A DNA stretch of 64,000 nucleotides from Cyclobacterium marinum DSM 745 (GTDB lineage Bacteria; Bacteroidota; Bacteroidia; Cytophagales; Cyclobacteriaceae). The position numbers and the translations under genes are program-made. The notes beneath the pieces are model-generated. The model searched no databases. It was not told the DNA's origin and worked only from the letters and a program-made list of their open reading frames with translations. Positions 30,790 through 40,258 of the stretch are shown piece by piece; the first letter of the stretch is position 1, and each line of letters opens with the position of its first letter. The stretch covers positions 620,001 through 684,000 of the forward strand of contig NC_015914.1 in assembly GCF_000222485.1 (NCBI RefSeq), read 5' to 3'.

Positions 30790-33166
30790 TATACCTTTAA
30801 GAGCAGATATTGACAACCGGTCATTTGAATCGGTCAAAAAGTATTTGGATGAAATAGCCAGAAAGGCGGGCATGTCTGAAAAAGAGATTGACGACATGAA
30901 TAAGTCTATAGAAAACAGCGGTAAGAAATCAAATGAAGCATCCAAGAAAGCCAAAGGAGGGTTGGATGATCTTAACAAAACCGCAAAAAGTGTAGGGGCT
31001 GCCATGTTGGCGGCTTTCTCTGTTCAGGCTGTTATAGCCCTGGGTAATCAGGTAGTTAATGTTACTGCCAAGTTTCAGAAAATGGAAGCCATGCTAAGGG
31101 TAGCCCTTGGTTCCCAAAGTGATGCTACCAGGGCAATGGAAATGATAAGCGACTTTGCGGGTAAAACGCCCTTTCAGGTAGAAGAGCTTACCCAAAGCTT
31201 TGTAAAGCTTACTAACCAGGGCTTCAAACCTACCCGTGACCAACTTAGGCAAATGGGAGACTTGGCCGCCTCAATGGGTAAAGACTTTGACCAACTAACA
31301 GAAGCCATTTTAGATGCCCAAACGGGAGAGTTTGAGAGGTTAAAAGAATTTGGTATTCGTGCCAGTTCTGAAGGTGACCGGGTGAGGTTTACCTTCAAAG
31401 GCGTGACAACTGAAGTGCAAAAGACTGATGAAGCCATGAGGGGTTATATTTTATCCCTTGGGGATGCTGCGGGCATTTCCGGTGCCATGGCTGAAGTTTC
31501 GGCCACTGTGGGCGGTCAGCTGTCTAACCTTTCTGATAACTGGACAATGTTAATGAAAGAAATAGGAGACGGTACAGGCGGGGTGATTTCCTATGCTATT
31601 GGAGAATTGAACACCTTGGTAACTACCCTTAGAAACTTTGGGGCCTTCGCTGAAGGTCTAAACCCGTTTAAGAGCGTTCAGGATTGGAGCTTTGAAACAA
31701 AGAAGGCTTTGCTTGACCTTGGAATGACTAATAGCGGGAAACTGATTTCTGATTTATTGGAACCTATTGATAAGATAGACTTTACCAAACTGGAAGAGGG
31801 TAGTACAGCCTATATGGAGTTCCTTAGAATCTTTGAACAGGAAGGGGAAGATATAAAGGAAGTGCAGGGGCTTTGGGAAACTTACGTGGAAGTAAGGAAA
31901 AATGACTACTACAGCACTTTGGCAGATGCGGGGCGGGCCTACTTTGAAGCTGAAGGCAAAGCCAGACGGGCGCAAGTGGAAGCAGATGAAGAGGCCAGAA
32001 AACAAGCTGAAGAAGCTTTGGCCGTTCAGCGGGCAAAAGTACAGGCAGAACAAGACAGGATTAACGGGCTTGGCTTGATTGCTAAGTTAGAACATGATAT
32101 TACCGAGGCACAAAAAGAGCGGTCACAGGCAGGAAGTGTGGCTGAAGTTTCCCGTATAGATGCCCGTATTGAAAAGCTCCAGAAAGAATTGGCTTTGGTG
32201 AATATGCTTGCCAATGGCATTGATACCGGTAACCGTGACCCTTTCGAGGGATTGGAAGAAAGCACTACAGCCACTTTTGAAAAGGTGAATGAAGCGGCTA
32301 AAAATGGGCTTGATAAGTTTGTAGATCAGTATAAAGAAGCCAATGAAAAAGCAAAAAAATCTGATGAAGACCTAGCCAGGCACAAAGAAGAGGTAATGAA
32401 AGGCGGCATTTCCACCGCCTTAACCGTGGCTTCCGGTATAGCTGATATTAATTACTTTGCTTCACAGGAAAGAATAGCTCAATTAGAAGCCGAAAAAGAA
32501 GCCAGCTTGGCTTTAGCTGGAGACGATGTACAACAGCGGGAAGTCTTAGAGAAACAATATAATGAAAAAATAAGGGCTGAAAAGGTCAAGCAAGCTAAGT
32601 TTGACAAAGCTGCCTCATTGTTTGAAATAGGCTTGAATGCTGCTATAGGTATATCCAAAGCCATTGCAGCAAGTCCGGTAACCTTTGGTTTGCCTTTTTC
32701 GGCATTTGTGGCAGCACAAGCAGCCGTACAGGCGGCGGTAGTACTGGCTAAGCCCCTACCTAAATACAAGGACGGTGTATTTGACCTTGACGGGCCGGGG
32801 ACTTCTACAAGTGATTCAATAACAGCTAGGCTTTCTAAGGGTGAATCTGTAGTGCATGCAAAGGGTACGGAGAAATTTAAAGACATCTTGAAACCTATCA
32901 TTGAAGATAAAAATTTCACCTATGAAAAGCTTTTAGGTATAGCCCTGGACAAAGTGCCATTAAAGTTGCGAGGGGATGTAATGAACCCGCCGATAAAAGA
33001 CAAGTCAGGTACAGACACGGCCTTACTAAAAGGATTGTATAGGCTTGAAAAGGCTTATAAGAATAAAAAGGAAACGGTAATTACTATAGATAGGAACGGC
33101 GTTTCACAACGTGAGCGGAGCAGGTCAAGAGTAATCAAACAACAAAGAGAATGGCTTTATGACTAA
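30782..33166 (+). CDS. Tape measure protein
   Basis: A 794-residue protein that sets tail length and helps DNA passage. Starts MANIPLRADIDNRSFESVKK, followed by long coiled coils, a tape-measure N-terminal domain core (KMEAMLRVALGSQSDATRAM, LTQSFVKLTNQGFKPTRDQL), heptads (KARRAQVEADEEARKQAEEA) and a late hydrophobic segment (FGLPFSAFVAAQAAVQAAVV). The C-terminal part DSITARLSKGESVVHAKGTE is a motif seen near the end of many tape measures. It overlaps the chaperone extension by 8 bp and the next gene by 8 bp. Its length predicts a tail of roughly 115-120 nm at ~1.5 angstrom per residue, an estimate from the general rule. Confidence 0.85.
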   Translation: MANIPLRADIDNRSFESVKKYLDEIARKAGMSEKEIDDMNKSIENSGKKSNEASKKAKGGLDDLNKTAKSVGAAMLAAFSVQAVIALGNQVVNVTAKFQKMEAMLRVALGSQSDATRAMEMISDFAGKTPFQVEELTQSFVKLTNQGFKPTRDQLRQMGDLAASMGKDFDQLTEAILDAQTGEFERLKEFGIRASSEGDRVRFTFKGVTTEVQKTDEAMRGYILSLGDAAGISGAMAEVSATVGGQLSNLSDNWTMLMKEIGDGTGGVISYAIGELNTLVTTLRNFGAFAEGLNPFKSVQDWSFETKKALLDLGMTNSGKLISDLLEPIDKIDFTKLEEGSTAYMEFLRIFEQEGEDIKEVQGLWETYVEVRKNDYYSTLADAGRAYFEAEGKARRAQVEADEEARKQAEEALAVQRAKVQAEQDRINGLGLIAKLEHDITEAQKERSQAGSVAEVSRIDARIEKLQKELALVNMLANGIDTGNRDPFEGLEESTTATFEKVNEAAKNGLDKFVDQYKEANEKAKKSDEDLARHKEEVMKGGISTALTVASGIADINYFASQERIAQLEAEKEASLALAGDDVQQREVLEKQYNEKIRAEKVKQAKFDKAASLFEIGLNAAIGISKAIAASPVTFGLPFSAFVAAQAAVQAAVVLAKPLPKYKDGVFDLDGPGTSTSDSITARLSKGESVVHAKGTEKFKDILKPIIEDKNFTYEKLLGIALDKVPLKLRGDVMNPPIKDKSGTDTALLKGLYRLEKAYKNKKETVITIDRNGVSQRERSRSRVIKQQREWLYD

Positions 33167-35189
33167 TTGGCGATTTATTTTTAATAGTGAAGAGCGGGGC
33201 GAATACGAAACGGCTCATGAACCCATGTCATGGAGGGATAGAGAAACCCGCCTTGTCAGGGATATGAACACCTATGGCATTACCCGTGAGATCACAAGCC
33301 CTATTGTTTTCATTAAGGATGCTAAGGCATATGTCCAGGACGTATTTAACCAATCCGGTTATAATGCAAATATTACATTCAGGGTATTTGAGTACAATCC
33401 TTTGATTAGGGATTATGAACAATATTTTTCGGGGGTTCTGATCCTAAAAGGAATAGAAATAGGGCCTTCAGAACTTCAAGTAATGGCTACGCCTAATACC
33501 ATCCAGGAACGGATCAAAAACAGGGGTAATACTGAAATAGAACTTTCATCTACTTTCAGTATTGGTGGTAATGCTGTGTTTGTGGAAAATGAAATAACAG
33601 CTACGCTTCATAGTAGGCTAATTGTACAAAGCCAAAGCAATATTTGGGCGAATGAAAAAACCATTGCTATGACATCAGGTCAACACCTTCAGGTTGGGTG
33701 GGATGAATACCCAAAAGACGATCTGAAAGGGTGGATAAAAGAGCGGGTAACCATTGCTTCAAGTGAAGTGTTTCCAGTGTATAAATGTGAAGAGGGCGGC
33801 AATCATGTTTTTGATGTATTCTTTGCTGTGGATAGTAGTAGCGGTTATGAAGATGAGCTGCAATTCTATTACCGATTGAATGACAATTCGCCGGTACCTG
33901 TTTCTACTTCTTACGTGTCTGTGGTTGATGGTTTTTCTTACAGCTTTTATTTGGTTGAATTTGATGGTACTATAGCTATGGATCCAGGAGATACTTTTTA
34001 TTTTTATGGGGTCTGTGGTAGAAACTTTACGGCAAAGGTGGGGGTACGTGGATTTACCCGTTACCCGGCCATAGATGACGATAGATTTACAGTAAACGCA
34101 AAAACATATAATGAACCCAATGAAGCGGGTGGTTTCCTTTCTTTTGAGGCGTTTAATCAAGTGCTTAAATCTGTTACAGATCGAAAGACAATTCTTTCAA
34201 GTTCTATTCTTGGCAGGACTGATTTAGGTTATAATGTGGATGGTGCAGCCGCTTTAAATATGATTACTTCAGGGGCTAAAATTGCTAATAAAACGGGAAC
34301 CGTTAAAACCACATTAAACAAGCTTTTAAAGGCTTTTAAATGTGCATATAATTTGGGTATGTCCGTGGTTTCGTTACCTGATGGTACAGAGAAAGTGGTA
34401 ATAGAAGAAATGGCACATTTCTTTAAAAATAAAGTAGGTGTAACCCTAACTGATGTGTGGAACCTTAGGAAGCGTGTAGCGGTGGATTTGGTGCATAACA
34501 GGGTAAATGCTGGCTACACCAATTATGAAACAGATGTGAACAACAGTTCTGATGACTTTTGCACCCAAAGCACCTATATTATACCTGGGTTGTTTATAGA
34601 AAATGAATTGGATTTATTAAACCCATTTATTGCCAGCATGTACGCTATAGAGCAGAAAAGGAGGCTTGCCGGTTCTGATGACGAAAAGTTTGATAATGAT
34701 GTTTTCATAATCAGCCTGGTAAGAGATATTGAAGGGTATAAGAGCCGGACTAATGAAGGGTTTGAAAGCGTTCTTGGAATTGAAGACCCGGCAAGTGCTT
34801 ACAATCTTGATTTGCACTTGTCCAGGTGCTTAGAAAGACACGGTAATTATATAGCTAGTAACTACTACAAAAAGAATGGATTACTGGGTTATTCAGCCAG
34901 TGAATCAGCTTCAAATTTACAAACCTTAAAGTCAGGGGAAAACAGGTATAAGGAAGAAAGAAAGGCTATTCAATCAAAAGCCTTAACCAACCCTCTTTGG
35001 TTTCCTGAAGTATATGAATTTGAAGCGAAACTTACCACTTCACAGGATAGGGAAGTACAGGCTAAAATGTTTGAAATAATAGAGGTGGTAACCCCTTATG
35101 AAACTGTATATGGGTACCTAATGGAAAGAACCAGGAGCGAAGGGAATGAAGCAACGTTTACACTGTTAAGAGCAAATTACAATGGCTAA
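33159..35189 (+). CDS. Tail protein, probably distal tail/hub type
   Basis: A 676-residue beta-rich protein right after the tape measure, where distal-tail and hub proteins lie in siphoviruses. The N-terminus MTNWRFIFNSEERGEYETAH and the ITREITSPIVFIKDAKAYVQ segment describe a tail-tip scaffold. The middle holds a jelly-roll-like insert (~205-310) and a long helical segment near residues 325-400. No catalytic motif found. Overlaps both neighbours by 8 bp (translational coupling). Confidence 0.55.
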   Translation: MTNWRFIFNSEERGEYETAHEPMSWRDRETRLVRDMNTYGITREITSPIVFIKDAKAYVQDVFNQSGYNANITFRVFEYNPLIRDYEQYFSGVLILKGIEIGPSELQVMATPNTIQERIKNRGNTEIELSSTFSIGGNAVFVENEITATLHSRLIVQSQSNIWANEKTIAMTSGQHLQVGWDEYPKDDLKGWIKERVTIASSEVFPVYKCEEGGNHVFDVFFAVDSSSGYEDELQFYYRLNDNSPVPVSTSYVSVVDGFSYSFYLVEFDGTIAMDPGDTFYFYGVCGRNFTAKVGVRGFTRYPAIDDDRFTVNAKTYNEPNEAGGFLSFEAFNQVLKSVTDRKTILSSSILGRTDLGYNVDGAAALNMITSGAKIANKTGTVKTTLNKLLKAFKCAYNLGMSVVSLPDGTEKVVIEEMAHFFKNKVGVTLTDVWNLRKRVAVDLVHNRVNAGYTNYETDVNNSSDDFCTQSTYIIPGLFIENELDLLNPFIASMYAIEQKRRLAGSDDEKFDNDVFIISLVRDIEGYKSRTNEGFESVLGIEDPASAYNLDLHLSRCLERHGNYIASNYYKKNGLLGYSASESASNLQTLKSGENRYKEERKAIQSKALTNPLWFPEVYEFEAKLTTSQDREVQAKMFEIIEVVTPYETVYGYLMERTRSEGNEATFTLLRANYNG

Positions 35190-36861
35190 AATATTCTTAG
35201 ATAAGGTAATAGAAGGCGACTTCTGGACGGGGTACCGGTTGTATGATATTTATTTTAACGACACAACCAAAATGGTAACCGCTGAATTTTACGGTGCTTA
35301 TGCTATTGGTACTCCTTCAGGGGTAACACACACATTTGGAGACATCATTTATGATGAATGCATAGGAGCAGACAAGTACCAGGTAGTAAAAACGCAACTT
35401 AATCCATTTGGTGAAGTTGTGATTCAAAGGAATGCTTCAGAATGCAGGGTAACGAATAGGAGTTCTGCTTTGTATAGATTTGATGATAGCGGAGGTGATA
35501 AAATGGGGAATGTTGCGGGTGACGTTTGCGCCTTTGAAGGGTCTGCTTATGTGTATTGGTATGGTGACCTTGAAATAGGGTCTACCCTTTACGAAAATAC
35601 AAGTGATGACCTTTTGCCCTATGATGGTGCGGGTTGGTTTCGGATAGGTAAAACAGCCTATCAGATCAATGCATCAAGTGAGGTGATTACTATTAATATA
35701 GATCAGTGTAATAGCCCTGCCCCTTTGCCTGATCCTGACCCCTTGCCGGCCCCTGGTAGGGAAGCTTATTTTCATTTACCGGTGGCTACAGCTGTCACCT
35801 TTAGAAAGGAGGGTAAAACGCTATTTTCGAACGAAAGGCACCCCGGTATTATTGATAGAGAGTTTTACCAGGTGGTGAAAAAAGACAATGCCGTTACTGT
35901 TCAGTTTGGTAGCAGTTTCACAGGCAATCAGGTAAGGGTAATTGATATGGAAGGCGGGGCCGATGTGATTATAAGCCCTACCAAGGTTGAATCTAATATT
36001 AATCAGCTGCTTTCGGTTCCGGGCTTTGCTGTGAATGATGTTGAGATCGTTGGCTTACAGGTATGGTTTCCTAATAGGGCTTTTCCTGAATTCGGTAAGG
36101 TGGGGAATACTATTAACCTGGTGAGTGATCAGATAAGCCAGCAAGTACAGGTTACTAATGTGCAAAATGGCTTAGGTGAAGCGAGGGGTTACAAGGCTAT
36201 GATAGTGAATTACCTGGTACCGATTACCGGAACCATAGAAGTAGAAGTGTCGGGTAAATATAATGTAAAGCCCTATGATGTGTATGAAGCTGTTTTGCCA
36301 ATGTCTGCAAACGGAATGTTTCAGTTTAAAATAGAAGTTTCTGACGATGACTTTACAGACACTTTTGCCCTGTCTGAACCTGTAGAAGTAACTGAAGACC
36401 TTAGCGATTATCAGCAAGTAAGTTATACTAATGATAATGATGAATTTGGTTGTTTTTATGGCAATGGGATCATTCATGAAAGATGGATCAAAAGCAGGCT
36501 TTACCAGTCATTCCCTGGGGGCGAAAAGACCGTGAACCGTGAAACAGATGCAAAGCTAATTAAGCTGGATGAATACGTTACTAATAGCCTTGATTGGGAG
36601 ATATTCCAAGTACCGCCTTACTTGCTTACACAGTTAGGTATTGCTTTGGGTCATGATACCTTTAATATTAATGGTGTGGCGATGCAGTCAGAAGAAAGCT
36701 TGGAGCCTGAATACTTCCTTCCTGATCCTTTAGCTAATGCAGCCATAAGGCTTGAAGAAGTAGACTTTACAGCCAACAATAGGGATGCTTCACAGGCTGT
36801 AGACAGTGCGGACAGCTTCTTGAAACTTGACAATGATGACAAACTTAAAATTAACCCGTAA
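35182..36861 (+). CDS. Tail tip/baseplate-type protein
   Basis: A 559-residue beta-rich protein. The N-terminal ~170 residues hold compact repeats (YRLYDIYFNDTTKMVTAEFY and a C-rich VCAFEGSAYVYWYGDLEIGS). A proline linker CNSPAPLPDPDPLPAPGREA separates them from Ig-like or fibronectin-like beta-sandwiches (~190-450). No recognised enzymatic motif. Position between hub-type and fibre-type genes suggests a tail-tip component. Coupled by 8-bp overlap upstream and a 1-bp overlap downstream (TAATG). Confidence 0.45.
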   Translation: MAKIFLDKVIEGDFWTGYRLYDIYFNDTTKMVTAEFYGAYAIGTPSGVTHTFGDIIYDECIGADKYQVVKTQLNPFGEVVIQRNASECRVTNRSSALYRFDDSGGDKMGNVAGDVCAFEGSAYVYWYGDLEIGSTLYENTSDDLLPYDGAGWFRIGKTAYQINASSEVITINIDQCNSPAPLPDPDPLPAPGREAYFHLPVATAVTFRKEGKTLFSNERHPGIIDREFYQVVKKDNAVTVQFGSSFTGNQVRVIDMEGGADVIISPTKVESNINQLLSVPGFAVNDVEIVGLQVWFPNRAFPEFGKVGNTINLVSDQISQQVQVTNVQNGLGEARGYKAMIVNYLVPITGTIEVEVSGKYNVKPYDVYEAVLPMSANGMFQFKIEVSDDDFTDTFALSEPVEVTEDLSDYQQVSYTNDNDEFGCFYGNGIIHERWIKSRLYQSFPGGEKTVNRETDAKLIKLDEYVTNSLDWEIFQVPPYLLTQLGIALGHDTFNINGVAMQSEESLEPEYFLPDPLANAAIRLEEVDFTANNRDASQAVDSADSFLKLDNDDKLKINP

Positions 36862-38258
36862 TGGCAAATAAATCAATACCGGAATTAACAGCATTAGGGC
36901 GGACATTGGTAAATGAAGATTTGCTGATAATAAGAGGCTTTACAGAGGATAAGGATTTGAAGCTTTCTTTTAGTCAGTTGGTTTCTGCAATCGCCGGGTC
37001 TAGCATGTCAGCTGAACAAATAAGGGACTTGTTAGAAACCCTAGGAGGGGCAGACCGGCTTGATGCTTCCGCTATAAAGAACTTACCTGATGGCTTAGAC
37101 CTTAGTGATGATATATTAGATGCCTTGGAAGCTGCAAACCTGCCAAGTGATGAAAATCCTTTTGCAACTTTGTTAGACTTGCCCACTACACCGCAAAGCG
37201 GTAATAGAATAATTACACCCGGTGAACTGGTTATTAACAGTACTACAAGTGCAACCTTAACAGGGTTAAAATGGGTTTGGGATGGTGTAATTAAGACTTA
37301 TACAGGGTCTTTGGTTTTGACTGACAGTCCCACAACGCCTAATAATAGATTTGACATAATCAGTGTTTCGGCGGCAAATACCCCCTTAGTAGAAACTGGA
37401 ACCGCTGACCCGGAGCCAGCGGTTCCGAACCCTGCTACAAGTGGGCATATATCTGTACATACCATCTATAGGCCATTTAATGGGGAAGATTCAAGCCAAC
37501 CAAATGCCCCCGCTTCTGTTTATTCTACCAAGAATCAGGCAGGTAGGCAAAATAAATACGCGCCAATATGGAGGCAAAGCCTTTTGAAAAATACCAGCTA
37601 TGATTTTAAGATAGGTTTTGTGGGTTGGGCTTCTGATTATTCATCCAACAGCCAAAGGCCGCTAAATGGTTATGTTGCTGTTAATTTCATAGCCACTAAT
37701 GCCCAAATAATAGACAGCAATAGGGTAAAAGTGCAGTCAAATGATGTTTCTTTCCAGTCAGGGGACTTTGTTCTTGTGCAAACAGATACTACAGAAGCCA
37801 CATTGTTTGTAAAGAAAACAGCATATTTTCAAACCCTGTTCTTCAATTTTCTAGGGGCTAAAAATAGCACCGTAAAGGATGATTCACTTTTGAATCTTTC
37901 TGCTTACGATGATTTGCCAGCGGGTGACAGTTACGGAAGTTGGAACGGGCGTTCCTTCGTGCCTTCCACAGGTACCACAATTAACTTTGACAAGCCTAGA
38001 TCTTATGGAATGAATGGTACACCTGTCACGGGTAACCTGACCATTGCCACTGCATTGGCTGATGACAGTGTAATGGTGAAAGTACTACATAATGACAGTA
38101 CAGAACCCACTATTTCAGTTCCTGGTGGGGTGACTAAGCGGCTTCTATCTGGTGAATATGTGGCAGATGAAGGTAATGTATATTTGTTTATTATAGACAA
38201 GGATAGTGCAGGCGATGTGAAGGCAGTTAATTACACAATAACACAAAATACGCTATGA
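36861..38258 (+). CDS. Tail fibre/tip protein with N-terminal attachment domain
   Basis: A 465-residue protein. The N-terminus MANKSIPELTALGRTLVNED, with an LIIRGFTEDKDLKLSFSQLV segment, resembles the short helical attachment module common in phage tail proteins of Bacteroidota. A helical linker (SAEQIRDLLETLGGADRLDA) and beta-sandwich domains follow, with a low-complexity proline-rich part (ADPEPAVPNPATSG). It probably links the tail tip to the receptor-binding protein encoded next. Confidence 0.5.
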   Translation: MANKSIPELTALGRTLVNEDLLIIRGFTEDKDLKLSFSQLVSAIAGSSMSAEQIRDLLETLGGADRLDASAIKNLPDGLDLSDDILDALEAANLPSDENPFATLLDLPTTPQSGNRIITPGELVINSTTSATLTGLKWVWDGVIKTYTGSLVLTDSPTTPNNRFDIISVSAANTPLVETGTADPEPAVPNPATSGHISVHTIYRPFNGEDSSQPNAPASVYSTKNQAGRQNKYAPIWRQSLLKNTSYDFKIGFVGWASDYSSNSQRPLNGYVAVNFIATNAQIIDSNRVKVQSNDVSFQSGDFVLVQTDTTEATLFVKKTAYFQTLFFNFLGAKNSTVKDDSLLNLSAYDDLPAGDSYGSWNGRSFVPSTGTTINFDKPRSYGMNGTPVTGNLTIATALADDSVMVKVLHNDSTEPTISVPGGVTKRLLSGEYVADEGNVYLFIIDKDSAGDVKAVNYTITQNTL

Positions 38259-39082
38259 TAAGGACCGTAAATCAGTTTTTTGGGTCGATTAATAGTGGGG
38301 ATAATCTTCTATTTGAAAACGCTTCTATTATAATGTCTCCATATTTAATTAATGATGCCTATACAGGTTATTGCTGGAAGGTTAGGCGTGAATCTGATTC
38401 AGCTTTACTTGAAGTGGGGTTTGATCTGTCGGGCAAAGTAAATGAATCAATTTTAACTTCTTTTTTAGGGTCAGGTATAGGGCGGCTTAACACTTACTAC
38501 AACCAAGCTGGAAACAATAACGCTGTAGCACCTGCACTTTTTAGAGAGCCTTTAATTTGGGACAATGGTTTTATACCTGGGCTTGAAGGTCATCCCTCAA
38601 TTGATTTTGAAGGCGGTGCGCAAAAAAGATTGATGTTTGATTCTATGATTGAAACTATAACAGCAAATGGAAGTTTATTTATGGCTGTAATTGACAGGAT
38701 TGATGAATCTATAATCCAGCAAGTACTATCTAATCAATCAATTAACCATCAATTTAGACTAACAACTGAAAACCAAATGGATTTAGGAGGTACAGAAGCC
38801 CCATTTAATGTTTTTAATACTCCAAGTCCAAAAAAAATAATTGGATTTGACATTAATACGATAACTGAAGAGAGTTTTATATTTGATGAATACGTGAATT
38901 CTAGCCCTACAAGTTTTTCTGTTTCCACCCTGCCAAGTTGGAAGTTAAATCAATTAGGGGCAAGGGCTAACACAGGGGAGTTATACAGGGGTAGAATGCA
39001 TGAAGTATTTTTTTTTCCTGATAGGAAATTGACGAATAAAAGAAATATTGTACGCAATCGAAAAGCTATTTACAACCCCTAA
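38255..39082 (+). CDS. Receptor-binding protein with LamG/arabinofuranosidase-B-like domain
   Basis: A 275-residue protein. Residues ~30-120 carry the pattern of concanavalin-like phage receptor domains: AYTGYCWKVRRESDSALLEV, FDLSGKVNESILTSFLGSGI, a YYNQAGNNNAVAP loop (family WYDQSGNGRDA) and GLEGHPSIDFEG (family GKPAIDFDG). Such LamG-like domains often form the tip of phage tail fibres and bind surface glycans. It overlaps its upstream neighbour by four bases and is followed by a small gene, a possible chaperone. Confidence 0.7.
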   Translation: MIRTVNQFFGSINSGDNLLFENASIIMSPYLINDAYTGYCWKVRRESDSALLEVGFDLSGKVNESILTSFLGSGIGRLNTYYNQAGNNNAVAPALFREPLIWDNGFIPGLEGHPSIDFEGGAQKRLMFDSMIETITANGSLFMAVIDRIDESIIQQVLSNQSINHQFRLTTENQMDLGGTEAPFNVFNTPSPKKIIGFDINTITEESFIFDEYVNSSPTSFSVSTLPSWKLNQLGARANTGELYRGRMHEVFFFPDRKLTNKRNIVRNRKAIYNP

Positions 39083-39092
39083 TTATAAAGAA

Positions 39093-39551
39093 ATGAACGG
39101 TTTATATTTCAATGATACCATCCAGCACAGGCATTCTGATTACTTAATTAGAATTGCTCATCATAAGCTAGAAATTGATTCAGACTTGGAAATGAGGGCT
39201 TTTATTAGATTGGAATTTTGGACAAAAGATGAAAATGGCGAGTTTGACCAACCATTATTGGAGGTTATTCAAAATGATCCTAATTTGTCTTTGTCTCAAA
39301 AGGCAAATGATATAGAAATGTTTAAGACCCGTATTTGGTCAAGTACAACCAGGGGTAGCCGTGTAGTACCTGAAACGGGGGTGTTTGTGTACCCTGATGA
39401 AGCGGGCAATTACCCTGAAGGGTCTATTACACAATTAGAATATTGGCAAAGCTTACCCGCTGAAGCGTTCCCCGGGACTACTTTAGCTCAAAAGGTTTAT
39501 GCAGCCTTATTGGCTAATATGGAGGAAATTTACACTTTAGGCAATATTTAG
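39093..39551 (+). CDS. Small tail-associated protein, possible fibre chaperone
   Basis: A 152-residue acidic protein, preferred start ATG at 39093 (MNGLYFNDTIQHRHSDYLIR). The in-frame upstream start at 39048 lies inside the previous gene. Mixed alpha/beta with a terminal helix (EAFPGTTLAQKVYAALLANM). Placed immediately after the receptor-binding gene, where fibre assembly chaperones usually are. No family recognised. Confidence 0.45.
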   Translation: MNGLYFNDTIQHRHSDYLIRIAHHKLEIDSDLEMRAFIRLEFWTKDENGEFDQPLLEVIQNDPNLSLSQKANDIEMFKTRIWSSTTRGSRVVPETGVFVYPDEAGNYPEGSITQLEYWQSLPAEAFPGTTLAQKVYAALLANMEEIYTLGNI

Positions 39552-39582
39552 AAACATATGTTCAATTTAAATTATAATTACC

Positions 39583-40131
39583 ATGGCAATTACAGCTTAT
39601 GACGATTCAGCCGCTTTAGCGGACTTTACCACAGACCCAGGGGTAAAGGAAAATTCAAGGATTATTGGGGTAGCCCTTATTAAAAAGGGGTTTGATATTA
39701 CGGCTTTGACAGATGATGAAACCACCTGGGAAACGGGTATTACCGCAAAGGATATTGTTATCATTAACCCTGTTACCGGTAACTTCCCTGAAGCTACTGA
39801 AAACAGTGTGCCGGGTATTGGTCGAACACAGACAGAATTCAGTAACAAGACGTATAATATACCTTTTAGACACAAAGGTGTAGACGTGAATTTAGCGTTT
39901 TATAATAAGCTTCTGAAGTCAAAAGAATATGGTATAGGGTTCATGTTTCATGATAACAAGATGTACATACCAGCAGGTAAGGATTTGGAAGTTGCTACGA
40001 TTGATTTCTTTTGCCGTATAGCTTCTGAAGAGGACTTGGAAGGTGATAGGTACATGATGGTTTCAGCCCGTTGGAATAGTGCTGATTTCCCTTATAGTAT
40101 TGCTGCTCCTAAAGAACTGTTTCCATTGTAG
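39583..40131 (+). CDS. Structural protein, possible tail tube or decoration protein
   Basis: A 182-residue beta-rich protein, last gene of the prophage. MAITAYDDSAALADFTTDPG is followed by strands that end in a conserved-looking NIPFRHKGVDVNLAFYNKLL and YMMVSARWNSADFPYSIAAP. Well-supported start with Bacteroidota-like AAATTATAATTACC leader. It resembles tail-tube-type beta-barrels in size and strand content, but the location after the receptor-binding gene is unusual for a tube. A capsid decoration or tail-tip protein is equally possible. Confidence 0.4.
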   Translation: MAITAYDDSAALADFTTDPGVKENSRIIGVALIKKGFDITALTDDETTWETGITAKDIVIINPVTGNFPEATENSVPGIGRTQTEFSNKTYNIPFRHKGVDVNLAFYNKLLKSKEYGIGFMFHDNKMYIPAGKDLEVATIDFFCRIASEEDLEGDRYMMVSARWNSADFPYSIAAPKELFPL

Positions 40132-40156
40132 TTTTTGGTTTATGGTTTATGAATGC

Positions 40157-40183
40157 AAAAGGCCCGTGTGTAGCGGGCCTTTT
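40157..40183 (+). terminator. Terminator of the late operon
   Basis: AAAAGGCCCG (40157-40166) pairs with CGGGCCTTTT (40174-40183), a 10-bp stem with a 7-base loop followed by CTTGTTGTTT. It closes the rightward late operon just before the right-end sites. Confidence 0.85.
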
Positions 40184-40189
40184 CTTGTT

Positions 40190-40211
40190 GTTTAACGGGT
40201 GTTTAACGGGT
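40190..40211. repeat. Tandem 11-bp repeat GTTTAACGGGT at the right end
   Basis: Two perfect copies (40190-40200 and 40201-40211). Its exact reverse complement lies at 6354-6364 in the left end, inside the repressor terminator hairpin. It may be an additional inverted end element, or recurrent palindromic DNA. Confidence 0.6.
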
Positions 40212-40214
40212 GTG

Positions 40215-40231
40215 TTTTATGTACATTTGAA
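40215..40231 (-). promoter_or_regulatory. Prophage right-end transposase site R3
   Basis: TTTTATGTACATTTGAA, the perfect reverse complement of L2 (6255-6271). It is the innermost of three right-end sites. Confidence 0.65.
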
Positions 40232-40238
40232 TTCTGTT

Positions 40239-40252
40239 TTGTGTACATTTGG
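40239..40252 (-). promoter_or_regulatory. Prophage right-end transposase site R2
   Basis: TTGTGTACATTTGG, a one- to two-mismatch copy of the inverted end-site consensus, between R3 and R1. Confidence 0.55.
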
Positions 40253-40258
40253 TTTTAG

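Noticed and set aside
32479..32919. - strand reading frames inside the tape measure gene
   Set aside because: Alanine/serine-rich translations arise from the opposite strand of a coiled-coil gene; no start context.
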